Positions 37,851 to 48,634 of a stretch of DNA of 64,000 nt are shown piece after piece; position 1 is the first letter of the stretch; every line of letters starts with the position of its first letter. A program made the translations under genes and the position numbers. The DNA lies in contig VZSE01014411.1 in the NCBI GenBank assembly GCA_013398275.1, positions 1-64,000 on the forward strand, written 5' to 3'. The notes under the pieces are model-generated. The model ran no database searches and was not told the DNA's origin. It saw only the letters and a list, made by a program, of their open reading frames with translations. Origin of the DNA: Promerops cafer (taxonomy: Eukaryota; Chordata; Aves; Passeriformes; Nectariniidae).

Positions 37851-39860
37851 AAGCTGCCCCCAGACTGGAGGATGCCATCAGGGCCAGCTGTGTGACAGGG
37901 ACCTCCAACCACCTCGGTGTGTGTTAAGGGTTAATGATGCAAACAATGGACCATTTGCAAAAGCAGCAGGTGTGCTTTGCTGAGCCCGGGTTTGCACACC
38001 CAGCTGAGGAGGAGGAGACCTGTTGGGTGTGTGATGCTGAAACCTCTGATGTGCACAAGCACAGCCCAGGTGCAGGGGGAGTGCACACCCACCACTGGAG
38101 GATGACCATGACAAACCAACCTTTGTTTTAGCAACTCCCTGATTTTTGAGCCAGATAAGAGAAAAGGCTGATAAGATGCAGATCCACCCCTCCACGGATC
38201 AAGACTGCAACCATCACTTTGCAATAATCAAGTCTCATTGCTGGATCCACTGGTGATGATAACTTTCCACTGTCTACTCTTATCCTTTTTTTCTCTTACT
38301 TTTCCTTATATATTTTCTTAAGTGATGCTTTTATACTTTTGTATTGTTATATTTCTATAGAGAATAACAAAAATGGCCACACACCTCCTTTCCATTGCAA
38401 CCAAATTGTTCTAAAATAAACCTAAAAAAAATAGGTATGTACATACCAGTCACTCAGTGTCATTTCAATCTAATCCACCTCACGGGATCTACCAAAAAGG
38501 ACACTTACAGCATCACAGAAGTCCTTCTGGTGCCTGGCACCCTGAGCCGGTGCAGTTTGACTTTCCCCAAAGGTCTGAGCCAAGCTTGGGGACTGCGGCT
38601 TTGCTGGGGCATTTACTGGAAGTCGCAACGTGAGGGAAGAGCATGGCAGGTCTCAGAAATCCCTCTTTTCTTGCTATGCTATGAGTTTTTTACACATATT
38701 CAGTCTCAAGGAGGATGCTTTTGAAATAAACTGATTCCCAAAGTAACCTTAACTTCCCAAAGGATGTTAATAAAATCAGTATGTTCTCAACATAACAAGA
38801 GATGAGTGGCGAGGACATGCAGAAGAAAGGAAACTCTTTAGTGGCACGTGAGCTCAGAAGTAAAGAGCTGTTTCCCATTACACAGACAATTTCCCATAAA
38901 CGTTAACTTGAAACAGTTACTTCAATAGTGCCAGCCAGGCATTTGTTTTTTCTCTGTACAGTTTTGAGTAAATCATGACTAATAGGCCCAGCCTCACTGG
39001 TAAGTGCACAGAAGGCTCACTGCCCATGTTTTCCACCAGTGTAATTAACTTTTATGGAGTTGCTCCCAATTTGCACCCATTAAGATGCTCTGACACATGA
39101 CTGGGGATTGGCAGGTTATCACACAGCTCCTCAGCAGCAGCAAGTGCCCAAGTGTGATGTGAGGCCCTGGCAGCAGAGGCTGGGTATGACATCATGTAGC
39201 TTGCAGTGAAAGAGGATACAGCTGCACCAGATTGCCTCATATCTCCTGAAGGCTGAAACGTTGGTCCAGACAGCCATCACAACTCCCACTGCACGTGGGA
39301 GAAAACGTGTCTGACTGTCTTCCATGCAGAATATGCTTTCCATGATTGCCCCTGGCTGTTTTAGGGTGTTGTCTCCACTTACACACAGCAGTGCTGAATC
39401 CAGCCAAGCTCCGTGTCCTGCCATGGATACATCAAATGCTGGAGCCTTATGCTGGCCAGTGATCACCAAGGTCTCCTGCCATTCAGCTGTGTCAGTAACT
39501 CCACACCTGCTGAGGATGTTGGTCTGCAGCCATCAGAGCTGTTTGACACACGGGGTGGCACGTGGGATTGCTGTGCACCTGCTGGACAGGCACCGTGTGG
39601 TGGCACTGCCTCCCCAGACATCTCCACCACCAAAACCTTCACCCAGCCCCAGCTGCAAATAAGACAAGATGCTCCTGCTGAAACCCAGGTGCCCTGCAGC
39701 AGCAAATGACAACTTTTGGAAATGAGAAAAAGCCACAGAGAGGCAGAAGAAGGGAAGAGGTTGCATCCCTGTTTGAAATTCAGTCAGAAATCAGCTGCTG
39801 TGGACTTAGCCCACCACTTTGACTCTGCAAAACCTGCTTCCCAGTAGGCTGACCCAGCCC
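37851..39860. repeat. 2,010-bp direct repeat, copy 2
   Basis: Same content as copy 1. It starts exactly after the N and runs into unique sequence at 39861. The pattern 'left contig ends with X, N, right contig begins with X' is what an unmerged overlap produces. See the finding on this. Confidence 0.97.
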
Positions 39861-40959
39861 CAAATGACCTCCACCCAGAGCTTCACATTACATGTTGGTG
39901 TTGCATATCAAAAAACTGCACTGGCTGTGTGCTGGCCTGCCAGGGACCTTCCATGTTAGGCAAAACTTTTTGTTGAGCTGTAACCTAGAGCCAAGGTATA
40001 TTTTGTGCTTTTTTTTCCACCTAGATCAAACAGTGGCTGCTACAAGCTTGGATACAAAGAGGAAACAGAAGCAGCAGGGGTGGTGAGGAGGGAGCTGGTT
40101 AAGCTCCTAGCAAGCAAAGGAAAGGTTGATAGAGAAACATTGAACTTTGGAATGTTACTGGTAATTAATAGTTCAAAACCTTCAGCAAAATAAAATGTTT
40201 AAGAATACTGTATGTTTCATGAAGGTTTTATACATGGCATTTTTTCCAGTGGTCCCGAGTGTTTAATAAATTTTATTTATCTCCTCTTTAATCTGCCTTT
40301 TTGTTCATGAACTAGCTAAGTGAGGTCAGAGAGAAAGAGTGAAAGAGCACTTTTGGCAAAGGGAAGCTTTAAATATGTCACATTTAATAGAAGCAATAAA
40401 TGCACAAAATCCCAGGATTTATAAAGGGCTTTGTGGAAGGAGGTTAATTTGCATCTCTATTGGCTATCTTTCCCTAATTATCTTTTTGTTGTTGATGTTC
40501 TTACTTCCTTTACCATATGGATGAATATTAAGGCATTCCCTCTGCCATTTAGGGAATGGTTGACACAGTTCACTGAAGAGCTGGGACTCTTGAGCACAGA
40601 TCAGTCATGGAGAGTGCTGCAAGCTCCATGTCACGCCAGGAGTGAATCGTTAGGGAGAGATGCTCACAGGGACTTGAACTTCTTTTTCCCTGTCTTTGCA
40701 CTCACAAATTTGTTATGGCCCACAAGATCACCTGAGCAGAGGCATGCCAGATGTTATTTGTGAATCCATGGATGGAGCTGAAACACAGGTTAGCATCAAA
40801 AATAATCCTCTGGTTTCCAAGACACCCTTTATCTCTGAAGTATTTGCCAGCACAGCCAGGCCAGGAAGTCTCTCACATGCAGTGTTTTCAGTGATGATGC
40901 TGTTTTACCACGTCTTTTAAGGATTGATACATTTTCCCATAAAATAAGAGGAGTAAGTG
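39861..40959. other. Intergenic sequence, no gene recognised
   Basis: About 1.1 kb, AT-rich, with short open frames without domains. A 9-base unit 'ggacaagaa' is nearly repeated three times at its right end, just where CR1 similarity begins. Confidence 0.55.
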
Positions 40960-42145
40960 CCCAAAGCCTGGACAAGAAGGACAAGAAGGATAACCCAAAG
41001 AACTACAAGCAGATGAGCCTCAGCTTTATCCCTGGAAACCATTTCAAGGTACATGAATGAGAGGAAAGCCACCAGGAGCACTCAGCACAGTTTCACAAAG
41101 GGGAAGACATGCCTGACCAATTTTACAAACTCCTATGGAGAAATTGGTGGCCTGTAATGGAGGAGTGGATAGTTTCTACCTGGATGTCTCCGAGGACTTC
41201 AATGCTGTCTTATGTTAGATGCCCACAGACAAGCTGGTGATGTGTGGGTGAGTTGAGCAGACAGTGAGGGGGATTGAAAACTGGCTGAATGGCTGGGCCC
41301 AGAGGGTGGTGACAAGGTTTAGGTGGAAGCCAGTGACTGGGAGTATAGGGTCTATACTGGGTCCAGTCCTGTTTCAGTGATGGTCTGGATGAGGGGGAAG
41401 CGTGTACCCTCAGCAAGCTGCAGATGATACAAAACTGTGAGGAGAGGCTGATACCACAGGGCCACACTGCCATCCACAGACCTCAACAGGTGGGAGAAAT
41501 GGACCAACAGGAACCTCATGAAGTTCAACAAGGGCAAATGTGAAGTCCTGCACCTGAGGAGAGACAGCCCCATGCACCAGAATATGCTGGGGGCCACCCC
41601 ATTGGAAAACACCTTGTCGGACAAGGATCTGGGGGTCCTGCTAGACACCAAGTTGAACGTCAGCCAGGAGTGTGCCTTTGTGACAAAGAAGACAAATGGT
41701 ACCATGGGCTGCATTAGACAAAGAATTGCCAGCAGGTCAAGCTCCTTCCACTCTACTCAGCACTCATGAGGTCACAGCTGGAGTGTTGGGTCCAGGTGTG
41801 GGCTTCTCAGTACGAGAGAGACATGGACATACTAGAGAGACTCTGGAAAAAGCTCAAGAAAAAGATTGAGTGTTGGAGAATCTCTCCTATGAGGAAGGGC
41901 TGGGACTTTTCAGTGTGGAGAAAAGGCTCAAAGGGAATTTTATCAATGCACATAAATACCTGAAGGGAGGCTGCCAAGAAGTTAGAGCCAGGCTCTTTTT
42001 GGTGGTTTCCAGTGACAGGACAAGAGGCAATGGGGACAAACAAACACAGACGATTCCTTCTGAAAATTAGGAAACACTTTTTACTGTGAGGTTGACTGAG
42101 CATTGGCACAGGTTGCCCAGGGAGGTTATGGTGTCTCCACCCTTA
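40960..42145 (+). mobile_element. CR1 LINE ORF2 fragment, internally deleted
   Basis: The left part carries scattered CR1 reverse-transcriptase nucleotide motifs ('cacagtttcacaaaggggaag', 'gtgggtgagttgagcagacagtgagggggattgaaaactggctgaatggctgggc', 'ggtctatactgggtccagtcctg'). Then a stretch codes on + for RNLMKFNKGKCEVLHL and EKDLGVLLDTKL-like CR1 C-terminal motifs (here SDKDLGVLLDTKLNVSQ) at 41500-41660, followed by the last ORF2 part ('agtgacaggacaagaggcaatgg'). Between 'ccagtcctgtttcag' and 'tgatggtctggatgag' the catalytic core is deleted. Similarity ends near 42145, before the usual 3' UTR. Multiple stops show it is dead. Confidence 0.88.
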
Positions 42146-43107
42146 GCCCACAGTGGTGGAACAGTCACATATTGAGGTATTTTGATGGCCTCTGTTGAAG
42201 GTCATTTCTTATCAACCCAGCTTCAGAGCTGGAAGAAGAGCAGTGAATTCCCACAGGATTTGGTACCCACCAATACTGGAGTATTTCTGTGGAAGCCAAG
42301 AGGACTGAGGGCAGGATGGCAGTACCTGGGGTTTTACTCACCATTTTGGCCATTGTGGCTCCCCAGCATTACCCAGATTTTTGCCCTGCATGCAAAGGCT
42401 GTCTGTCATCACAGGCCTCTCCACCTTCCACCCAAGCCACCATGGCCTGTCACCTTGCTCTCAAATCCCATGCTGTATATCAGTGTACTTATTTCTGTGG
42501 AGGAAGGTGAGCAATTTAATTAACACTGAATTTGAGCTCATAAGAAAGCAGGGACTCTCACTATCAGATAAAGATTAATGCAGATCCTGTCCCTTTCTTA
42601 AAACTCTCTTCTTGGCTGGTCTGACTCCTTGCATGGATGCAGCCTGCATGTTTGAACAAGGAGCAACTGTTTTTCAGGCATCTTTGGCTCCTGCTGTGCT
42701 GAGATCTCCATTGTTCTCTGCAGCACCGTGGTGATTGATAGATCTTGCACCCATGCCAGTGCCTGAAGCTCAAAAGCTGAGGATGCTGGGCAGGCTGGAG
42801 CTGGTGAGCTGCAGGGACACCAATGTGTTGCTCTTTAGCCCCCTTCAGCCCTAAATTAGGAAAAGGAAGAAGCACAACAATGAACTCTTTCTGAAATACT
42901 GGGACCAAAAATTTAAATGCTAACTGCTACTCATCAGCAGAATCCACACTGCAATTTGCCCACATTACAGCCCAGAGTCAGCTGTGAGCTAGAGGTGATA
43001 TTTGGTGTTGTATGAATGGGAAAATCTTGAACTCAGGCCACCAAAAGGCCCATCTTGATACCCACCTGCAACCAGTTTGGGGGACTGTGCTGCTCTCACC
43101 ACAGTGC
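42146..43107. other. Sequence between the CR1 fragment and the ERV LTR, not recognised
   Basis: About 960 bp with no recognisable gene or repeat. Because a CR1 stops at its left side and an LTR starts at its right, it may be part of an insertion that I cannot classify. Confidence 0.5.
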
Positions 43108-43858
43108 CACTGCTGAGCCACAGGTTGCAGAGAGGACACCCCTGCCTTCTTAACTCCTTCTCAGAGAGGAGCCTGGGGTCAGCTGGCTCCAATCTCAGCC
43201 TCTCAATTTGTCAACACTAAGTAACTTCACTTTCCCCTCCCCTCCCCCCCACCCCAATTGAAAGATGCAGATACATTTACATAAAATGAACTATTTATTA
43301 TGAAAAATTATTACAAAAAACATCTTAACTGGGATTATTTACTACACAGTATAAAAGCTACAAGTACTAGTACTGTATAGTACAATATATGGACCATATT
43401 AAAGCAATTATATTAATACTGACAATAAGAAACTACTATTAAGTAGAGATTGATGTAACTCACCAATATCAACACTCGTGGGCAGGCCTCTTTCTCTTAA
43501 CCTCGAGGAGAATTCTTGTTGGGCATCCCCAAAACTCTGTGGAAGAATCTCCACACACTGTACGGGGGAGCATGTTAGAAGAACCTGCCTGTTTGCAAAT
43601 GGGACTGGACTTTTATAGTATACAGTGATTAACTGCCAGTCATGTGTCTCCAGATCAGCTTTGTCAGCTTATCATTTTTAGATAAAGATACTTCACAATA
43701 TCTGCCACGTTTTTACTTCAGCATCAGGGTGAGTCAGACTGATTTTGGCATAATTCAACACCAAAAGCAGCCCCCTCACAGTCCACCACTGATAGCCTTG
43801 CTAACAGGGTATTGCTCGAGTTGCTTGACCATGTTCCAGAGCAGAGCATCCTGCTGCA
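43108..43858 (-). repeat. ERV 3' LTR (left copy)
   Basis: Aligns along its length with the right LTR (for example 'ccactgctgagcc' with 'ccactgagcc', and 'gagcatcctgctgca' with 'gagcatcctgcttca'). On the minus strand it starts with TGCAGCAGG at 43858. Compared with the right copy it lacks about 185 bases of U3 near 43625, and its U5 end (left edge), including the polyadenylation signal, is missing or diverged beyond recognition. Confidence 0.85.
43610..43617 (-). promoter_or_regulatory. TATA box of the left LTR
   Basis: 'cttttata' on +, TATAAAAG on minus, about 100 bases upstream (in element orientation) of the 70-base block shared by the two LTRs. The right LTR has TATAGAAG-like sequence at the same place (around 49170), so the box is intact only in this copy. 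Confidence 0.55.
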
Positions 43859-43868
43859 CTCCACCCCA
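43859..43868 (-). other. Polypurine-tract-like sequence next to the 3' LTR
   Basis: 'ctccacccca' on + is TGGGGTGGAG on the minus strand, directly abutting the LTR start TGCAGC. A purine-rich tract at this position primes plus-strand DNA synthesis in retroviruses. Composition and position agree, although it is only 9 of 10 purines. Confidence 0.55.
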
Positions 43869-44849
43869 TGACTGCAGTCAGTCATCTTTACCTCACGAAG
43901 CGGTAATGCAGGTACCAGAAGTGTCCACTGCATATGTGGACATTATTGTTAAATATGTTGAGATGCATCTGTCTCCTACATTTTACTATTTTATCCTAAC
44001 TTAGATAGTTTGATATAGCGTTAGCTATATTATAATAATACTTCATACTTTTACATACAAAATTAATATAAAAATCAGTTAGAATTTCATTAATAATATT
44101 AAATGGAGAATACTATAGAATTAGCTATTGATTCTGGCAAGAAACACTGTTATTATTTTAATTTATGTACTTCTGGAATCATTAGTATCCTCATTTGTTG
44201 GATTAAGTACCACACTCTTGAAATATATATATATAAAATTATTACTTATAGAAACCAGATTTTGATTAATAACAATATTATAATAACAGGGTGTAACAAT
44301 AAATTCAGAATTGTGGTTGGGGATCATCCAAACAAGTCATCATACAGTGACATTCTCTATCCCTTTTCACTGTCTCTAGGACAACTGTATTTTTCCACAC
44401 TATGATGGACAGTGATTAATGTTTTTTCAATTATCCTTTTTCAGTTGTACCAGTTTGTGTAGATCAGGATGTTTCAACAGTTTTTATCCATGTTCATTCC
44501 CTTAGGTGCTGATGCATGACAACACCACCTTCGAGTTGTAGAGGGACCCTTGTAGGCAGGTACATACTGGCCCATGAGACCTCTTGTGTTTGCAAGTCCA
44601 CACTTCAGCAGCCTCCAAGCTGTTTGAAGGATACTACCCAGTGTAGTGTTCCAGGTGTTACCATCAGGATGATAACCAGGAGCAGCCACTGATCTGTAAA
44701 ATAAAACAAAATATATCTCCGCAGATGTGCCAGATAGGATAGGTTAATTTCCTCAGTTCAGAATGTGGGAATTTTCCATGAGCTGATTCTGTGTTGGTGG
44801 CCATTAGAATCTGTAGCCACCCAGGCTACTGGTCCTCAAGTGTCCATTA
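43869..44849 (-). other. ERV 3' internal region, genes not recognised
   Basis: Between RNase H and the 3' LTR, where integrase and possibly envelope would lie. The part 43960-44300 is very AT-rich with an (AT)n run at 44223-44235. A minus-strand open frame at 44474-44689 (about 71 codons) has no motif I can assign; in particular I see no HHCC zinc-binding pattern or DDE residues. These genes may have been deleted or replaced by unrelated sequence. Confidence 0.5.
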
Positions 44850-45365
44850 GTCATAGGTACAATCCCAGTTGAGGTAGTTTGACCTTGATGGGTTGGAACA
44901 CCTCTAAGTTGTCCAGGAAGGCTTGCCCATTGGCATGAGCTTTGATCCATCCTATGTGGATTGGTTGGGTTTGAGCCTGTAAAAATAAGCACTTCCAATC
45001 TTCCTTCTGCCACACCTCTTTTCCATTTACCTGCCAAACAAATGTTTTCCATTGACACAACTACTGGCAACAGCCCAGACTGAATAAGAATCAATATATA
45101 TTGTCTTTGCTTTCTCTCTTACTGCCAACAATACAGCTTTTCATATTCCCACCTGTGCACTTCCCATTCTTTCTTCTACTACTTCCAATCCTGTCTGAAT
45201 GTTAAAAGCAACTGCTCTGTACTTCCATTTGCCATCAATGCTTTTGGCTGACACACCAACCAACCAGACATCTTTAACTTCAGAGTCTGATGTAAATGCA
45301 GGAGCGTCAAGTACAGGACTAGGTTTATATGGCTGCTGCAAAGCTACCATATCTGCCATCACAGC
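44850..45365 (-). pseudogene. ERV pol, RNase H domain remnant
   Basis: Minus-strand frames show retroviral RNase H features in order. SIDGKWKYRAVAFN, TGLEVVEERMGSAQVG follow where the TDGS catalytic motif is expected, but the first Asp is not present there (LVGVS). Next, at about 45075-45101, comes IYIDSYSVW with the second-region Asp conserved. After a frame change, the stretch containing KEDWKC and HIGWIKAH ends the domain. RNase H degrades RNA from the RNA-DNA hybrid in reverse transcription. At least one frameshift and the missing first Asp make it non-functional. Confidence 0.78.
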
Positions 45366-45699
45366 TATGTAATTTTGCAGGTTTTCTTGTCCCTTCAGTT
45401 ATATCCATCTGATCCTTGAGTATCAAGACACACAAACCATTTGTGTACTGTTGGTCTTTGTGCAATCCCATCTGGTGAAGCACTGCCCTTCTTAATAATG
45501 ACTGACAGGTTAAAAGGTGCTTGGATTTGCACAGGTTGATGCTGTTGAATTTTTCTACTTAAGAGCTCAGGTCAGAGATAACAATCCCTTTTCCCACTCA
45601 ATGTATCTCTTATCAGTATCCTTCAATGCTGTGGAAATCAATCTTAATGGTTGTTTGAGTCCATGTGGACTTTTCTGGAACATATTACAAAAGTCCTAT

Positions 45700-46440
45700 A
45701 TTCAGCAAAACCCCATTTAACTATTATAGGATCACCGAGATGAACAGGACCTAATGATTGATATGTTTTTAACTCTTCTATCAGAGTTTGAAAAGCCTGT
45801 TTGTGACAATCAAGCCACTCCCAGGTCTGTTTTTTAACTCGTTAACATGTGCAATGGCCCTTTCTATTAGAAAAAAATCCAGAAATATTTTTCCAGTATC
45901 CTAAAGTACTCACAATCTTTTGAAGTTCCTTTTTAGTAGTAGGAGTGGTATAGCATCCAATTTTGTGATTGTTCCATCTGGGATTGCAGCCTGACCAGCA
46001 ACCCCCAAGGTTCCTGGGAATCTTTAGAAGGGCACTGACATTTAGTAAGGGCATTTCTATCCCCTTGTCATTTAATTTATTCCCTATATCCTGTGCTGCT
46101 GTTCTTACTGCATCTTCCTCTTCACCTTTATCAACACATCAGTGTATTGATAGATTTGTACTCCTTCCAGGATTTTCATTTGTTGAAGGAGCTCAACTAA
46201 AGCATTGTGTGCTGTGGTAGGTGATACTTATACCCTTGGGGCAGGCAATTAAAGGTGTATTTTGTTCCCTCCCAAGTGAATGCAAATTTGGGTTTGTCTT
46301 CTTCCTGAGGCAGAACCATGAAGAACATGTCTTTGATATTAAAAACCGCCATCCGTTTATGTGCAGCTGCTGGCAGGGCAGCAGTGAGATTTGCAGTATT
46401 TGGGACAGCTGCAGTGAGTGTTTCTGTGTTAGCATTAAGT
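45700..46440 (-). pseudogene. ERV pol, reverse transcriptase remnant
   Basis: In minus-strand order: a fingers/palm segment with KFAFTWEG and LPQGYK-like motifs (frames within 46193-46435), then the catalytic loop, which reads YTDV at 46135-46146 instead of YxDD, so the second catalytic Asp is lost. A thumb segment with PTTKKELQKIVSTLGYW follows (45842-46054), and then a connection segment with LGPVHLGDP and WGFAEYR-type motifs near 45660-45760. Stops and frame changes are frequent. The order and motifs are those of retroviral reverse transcriptase. Confidence 0.82.
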
Positions 46441-46879
46441 TGTTGATGATCAGTTGTTAAGCACCAGCTCCCATCTGCTTCTCTTAGCCGCCAAACAGGG
46501 TTATTTTATGGGGAATGTGTCCGAAATATATTACCCTTTTGTGGTAAATTATTAATTAATTCATTTACCCTCTCTTTGGCTGCAAGAGGAATAGAGTACT
46601 GTTTGATATCACTCACAGCAGAAGCAGGTAAAACTGGATAAATTTTTAATAGATTAATTCTTCTTTTTTTTCCAGAAAATTTACTATATGGAGTTTTTGT
46701 GGACCCAAATGACTAGACATTCCCGTTGGGCAATTGCCAAACTTATCCTTTAAGGGTATCATATCCTAAAATGTTTTCTTTGTGATCTTCATTTGCAAAT
46801 GTTTGTGAGGACATTAGTTTTTCCTCAGATAACCGTAAACAGACTTTGGCAGTATAGCATACAGTAATTTGTTAATTGA

Positions 46880-47000
46880 ACCCTCTTCCTCATAGACGGA
46901 TTCTTTCTTTTAAAACTTAAGTTTAATTTTTTAGCATCTCTTGGGATTATCAGAGATAGCTGAGCTCCTGTGTCAATTAAAACTCAAAGGTTTTTTCCTA
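46880..47000 (-). pseudogene. ERV protease remnant
   Basis: The minus strand encodes VLIDTGAQLSLIIP. DTGA is the retroviral aspartic protease active site (DTGA codons at 46963-46974), followed by the usual hydrophobic strand. In retroviruses this homodimeric enzyme cuts the Gag and Pol polyproteins. It lies between gag and reverse transcriptase, as expected. Only the N-terminal part is clear. The flap and C-terminal motifs between 46880 and 46450 could not be followed with certainty. Confidence 0.75.
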
Positions 47001-48607
47001 GGTCCTACTGGTCAGTAGATACGGGGCCCACTCTTATTGGACCACTGGCAGAAAGGAATGCCCTGGGTGTTAAGGCCCAAAGTTCACCCAGCTCCTGGAG
47101 GTTGTTTTCCTTTCGTGTTTCATGAAGGTTGGGGGTGTGTTTTTCCTGTGGAGGCTTTTGGCTGCTCGTTTCCCTCCTGCTCGCTCGGACCAAGTCTGCT
47201 GTCACTGCGCTGGGCCCTGAGGGCGGCACGGGGAATTCCCACAGCCCCCGCAGTCTGCTCGTTTCGCTCTTCTCGAAAGGCAGCAGGAGGCCTTGATTTT
47301 TCTTTTCTTCCGGGCGGGTTCTGTTTAAAAGTCCTCACCCCTCTTTCAGGAGGTCTCTACATTCCAGACTTTGGGGTCCCTTCAGTAGCCCGAGTTTGCT
47401 CTCCAGAGTGGTTTTCCCAGCCCACTTCTCTTGCACACTTCGCCATGTCATGTAAGAGATCTGCCCACATAGAGATAACTCTCCTTGGGGTTTGTGGCTC
47501 TTGTAAAGCTTCATTATGCATTACATCTTTTCTGATTTCATCTCGACGCTTCACCAAATACATTTTTCGTATTGTAGGGGCTCCTTTTAACAGGGGTCTT
47601 AATAAACTGGGGTCCACCTCTGCAGAGATTGGAATGTCTACGAGTGCTCGTCTGTGCGTTGCCTGCAGGCAAGCTGCCTTTGTAACAGCAGGAAGCATTT
47701 CATCAGCTGACCTCACGGGTATGGAAACTGGCTCTCCTCTGTCCAGAATATCTATTCCTCCTGCCCAACATGCAACCCTGCTGGTTATTGAATGGGGTTC
47801 ATTGGCAGGCTCAGGTCCCAGGTTTAACAAGACTCTCGTACCCCAGAACCCAGAGCTCTCAAACACATCCAGCAAAATTCCATCTCCCCCGGCGAGACTC
47901 GCTCTCCACTAATACTCAGTTTCTGACTCCTCTGGTTTTCATTTATATTTTTCCCATACATTTATCCATTGCAGGGGATCCCAGGGAGTAGTTGTGGCCC
48001 TGTTCCCCCTCTGGCTTCCTTTGTGTCCATCGGACAACTTAGGGTTTAGTTATGGGACTCCTTTTTAACTCTGGAATCCCTTCCTCTCTAACAGGTGGGA
48101 GTTTAATTTTTTCAACAGAATCCCTTTCAACCTCATTGGCATTTTCATCAGGGCTTTCCCAATTATCACCACCCCTGTCCTCAGGCGAAAATAACAATTC
48201 TTGTAATTTTTTAACAACAATAGGATTTGTTTTAATAATGTCAATTCTAATTCTCCTTCCAAGTTTTTTGGCTTTTCCTTAGATTCTTTTAACTGTTTTT
48301 TCAGTCAGTCATTTTGATACTGTAGAGAAAGTTCTACAAGTTTTCTTTCCTCTATTTCTTCTCTAAAATTATTAGTTTCTTTTAGCATTTGTTGTCTCTG
48401 TTGCCATGCAGCCTTTAAGCGTAATCCCACTGCATAACAGATAATACCTTTTCCTCTTTTATCTTTCAGTGATCCCTGTTTTGTGTCTAATTTCTCCTGT
48501 ATTTTTTCCCACTCATACCAATTTTCCCCTGGCCAGGGATCATCAGCATCAATGTGTATACTATGCCTCCGTAAATATTCTGGTTTTTGTCTGTTTCTCA
48601 AAATCAT
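47000..48607 (-). pseudogene. ERV gag remnant
   Basis: Gag is assigned by position between the primer binding site and protease. The N-terminal frame (48607 to about 48305, first ATG at 48605-48607) has PWPGENWYEWEKIQEKLD and a charged helical region. A longer frame at 47357-47875 (about 170 codons) contains LRPLLKGAPTIRKMYLVKRR and SMWADLLHDMAKCAREVGW, helical and capsid-like in character. The C-terminal part (47120-47340) is basic, rich in Arg, Gly, Ser and Pro, and has no CCHC zinc knuckle that I can see. Frames change at least twice, so it is broken. The long + strand frame over this region (47037-47912) is its shadow. Confidence 0.65.
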
Positions 48608-48612
48608 TTGCC

Positions 48613-48632
48613 ATCCTGCCAAGACTACACCA
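48613..48632 (-). other. Primer binding site, tRNA-Ser-like
   Basis: On + the site reads ATCCTGCC-AA-GACTAC-A-CCA. The 3' end of vertebrate tRNA-Ser reads ATCCTGCCGACTACGCCA, so the match is complete except for a 2-base AA insertion and one G-to-A change. It lies two bases from the LTR start (TGGTCG at 48635). This is where retroviral minus-strand DNA synthesis is primed. Confidence 0.75.
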
Positions 48633-48634
48633 AA

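Noticed and set aside
35867..39766. Pairs of equal open frames, taken at first for a tandem gene duplication
   Set aside because: They are the same random frames in two copies of one 2-kb sequence. Neither the frames nor codon positions show conservation, and the duplication itself looks like an assembly effect.
47037..47912. The longest open frame in the window (291 codons, + strand)
   Set aside because: It lies exactly over the ERV gag on the opposite strand, has no recognisable domain, and its openness follows from the composition of gag.
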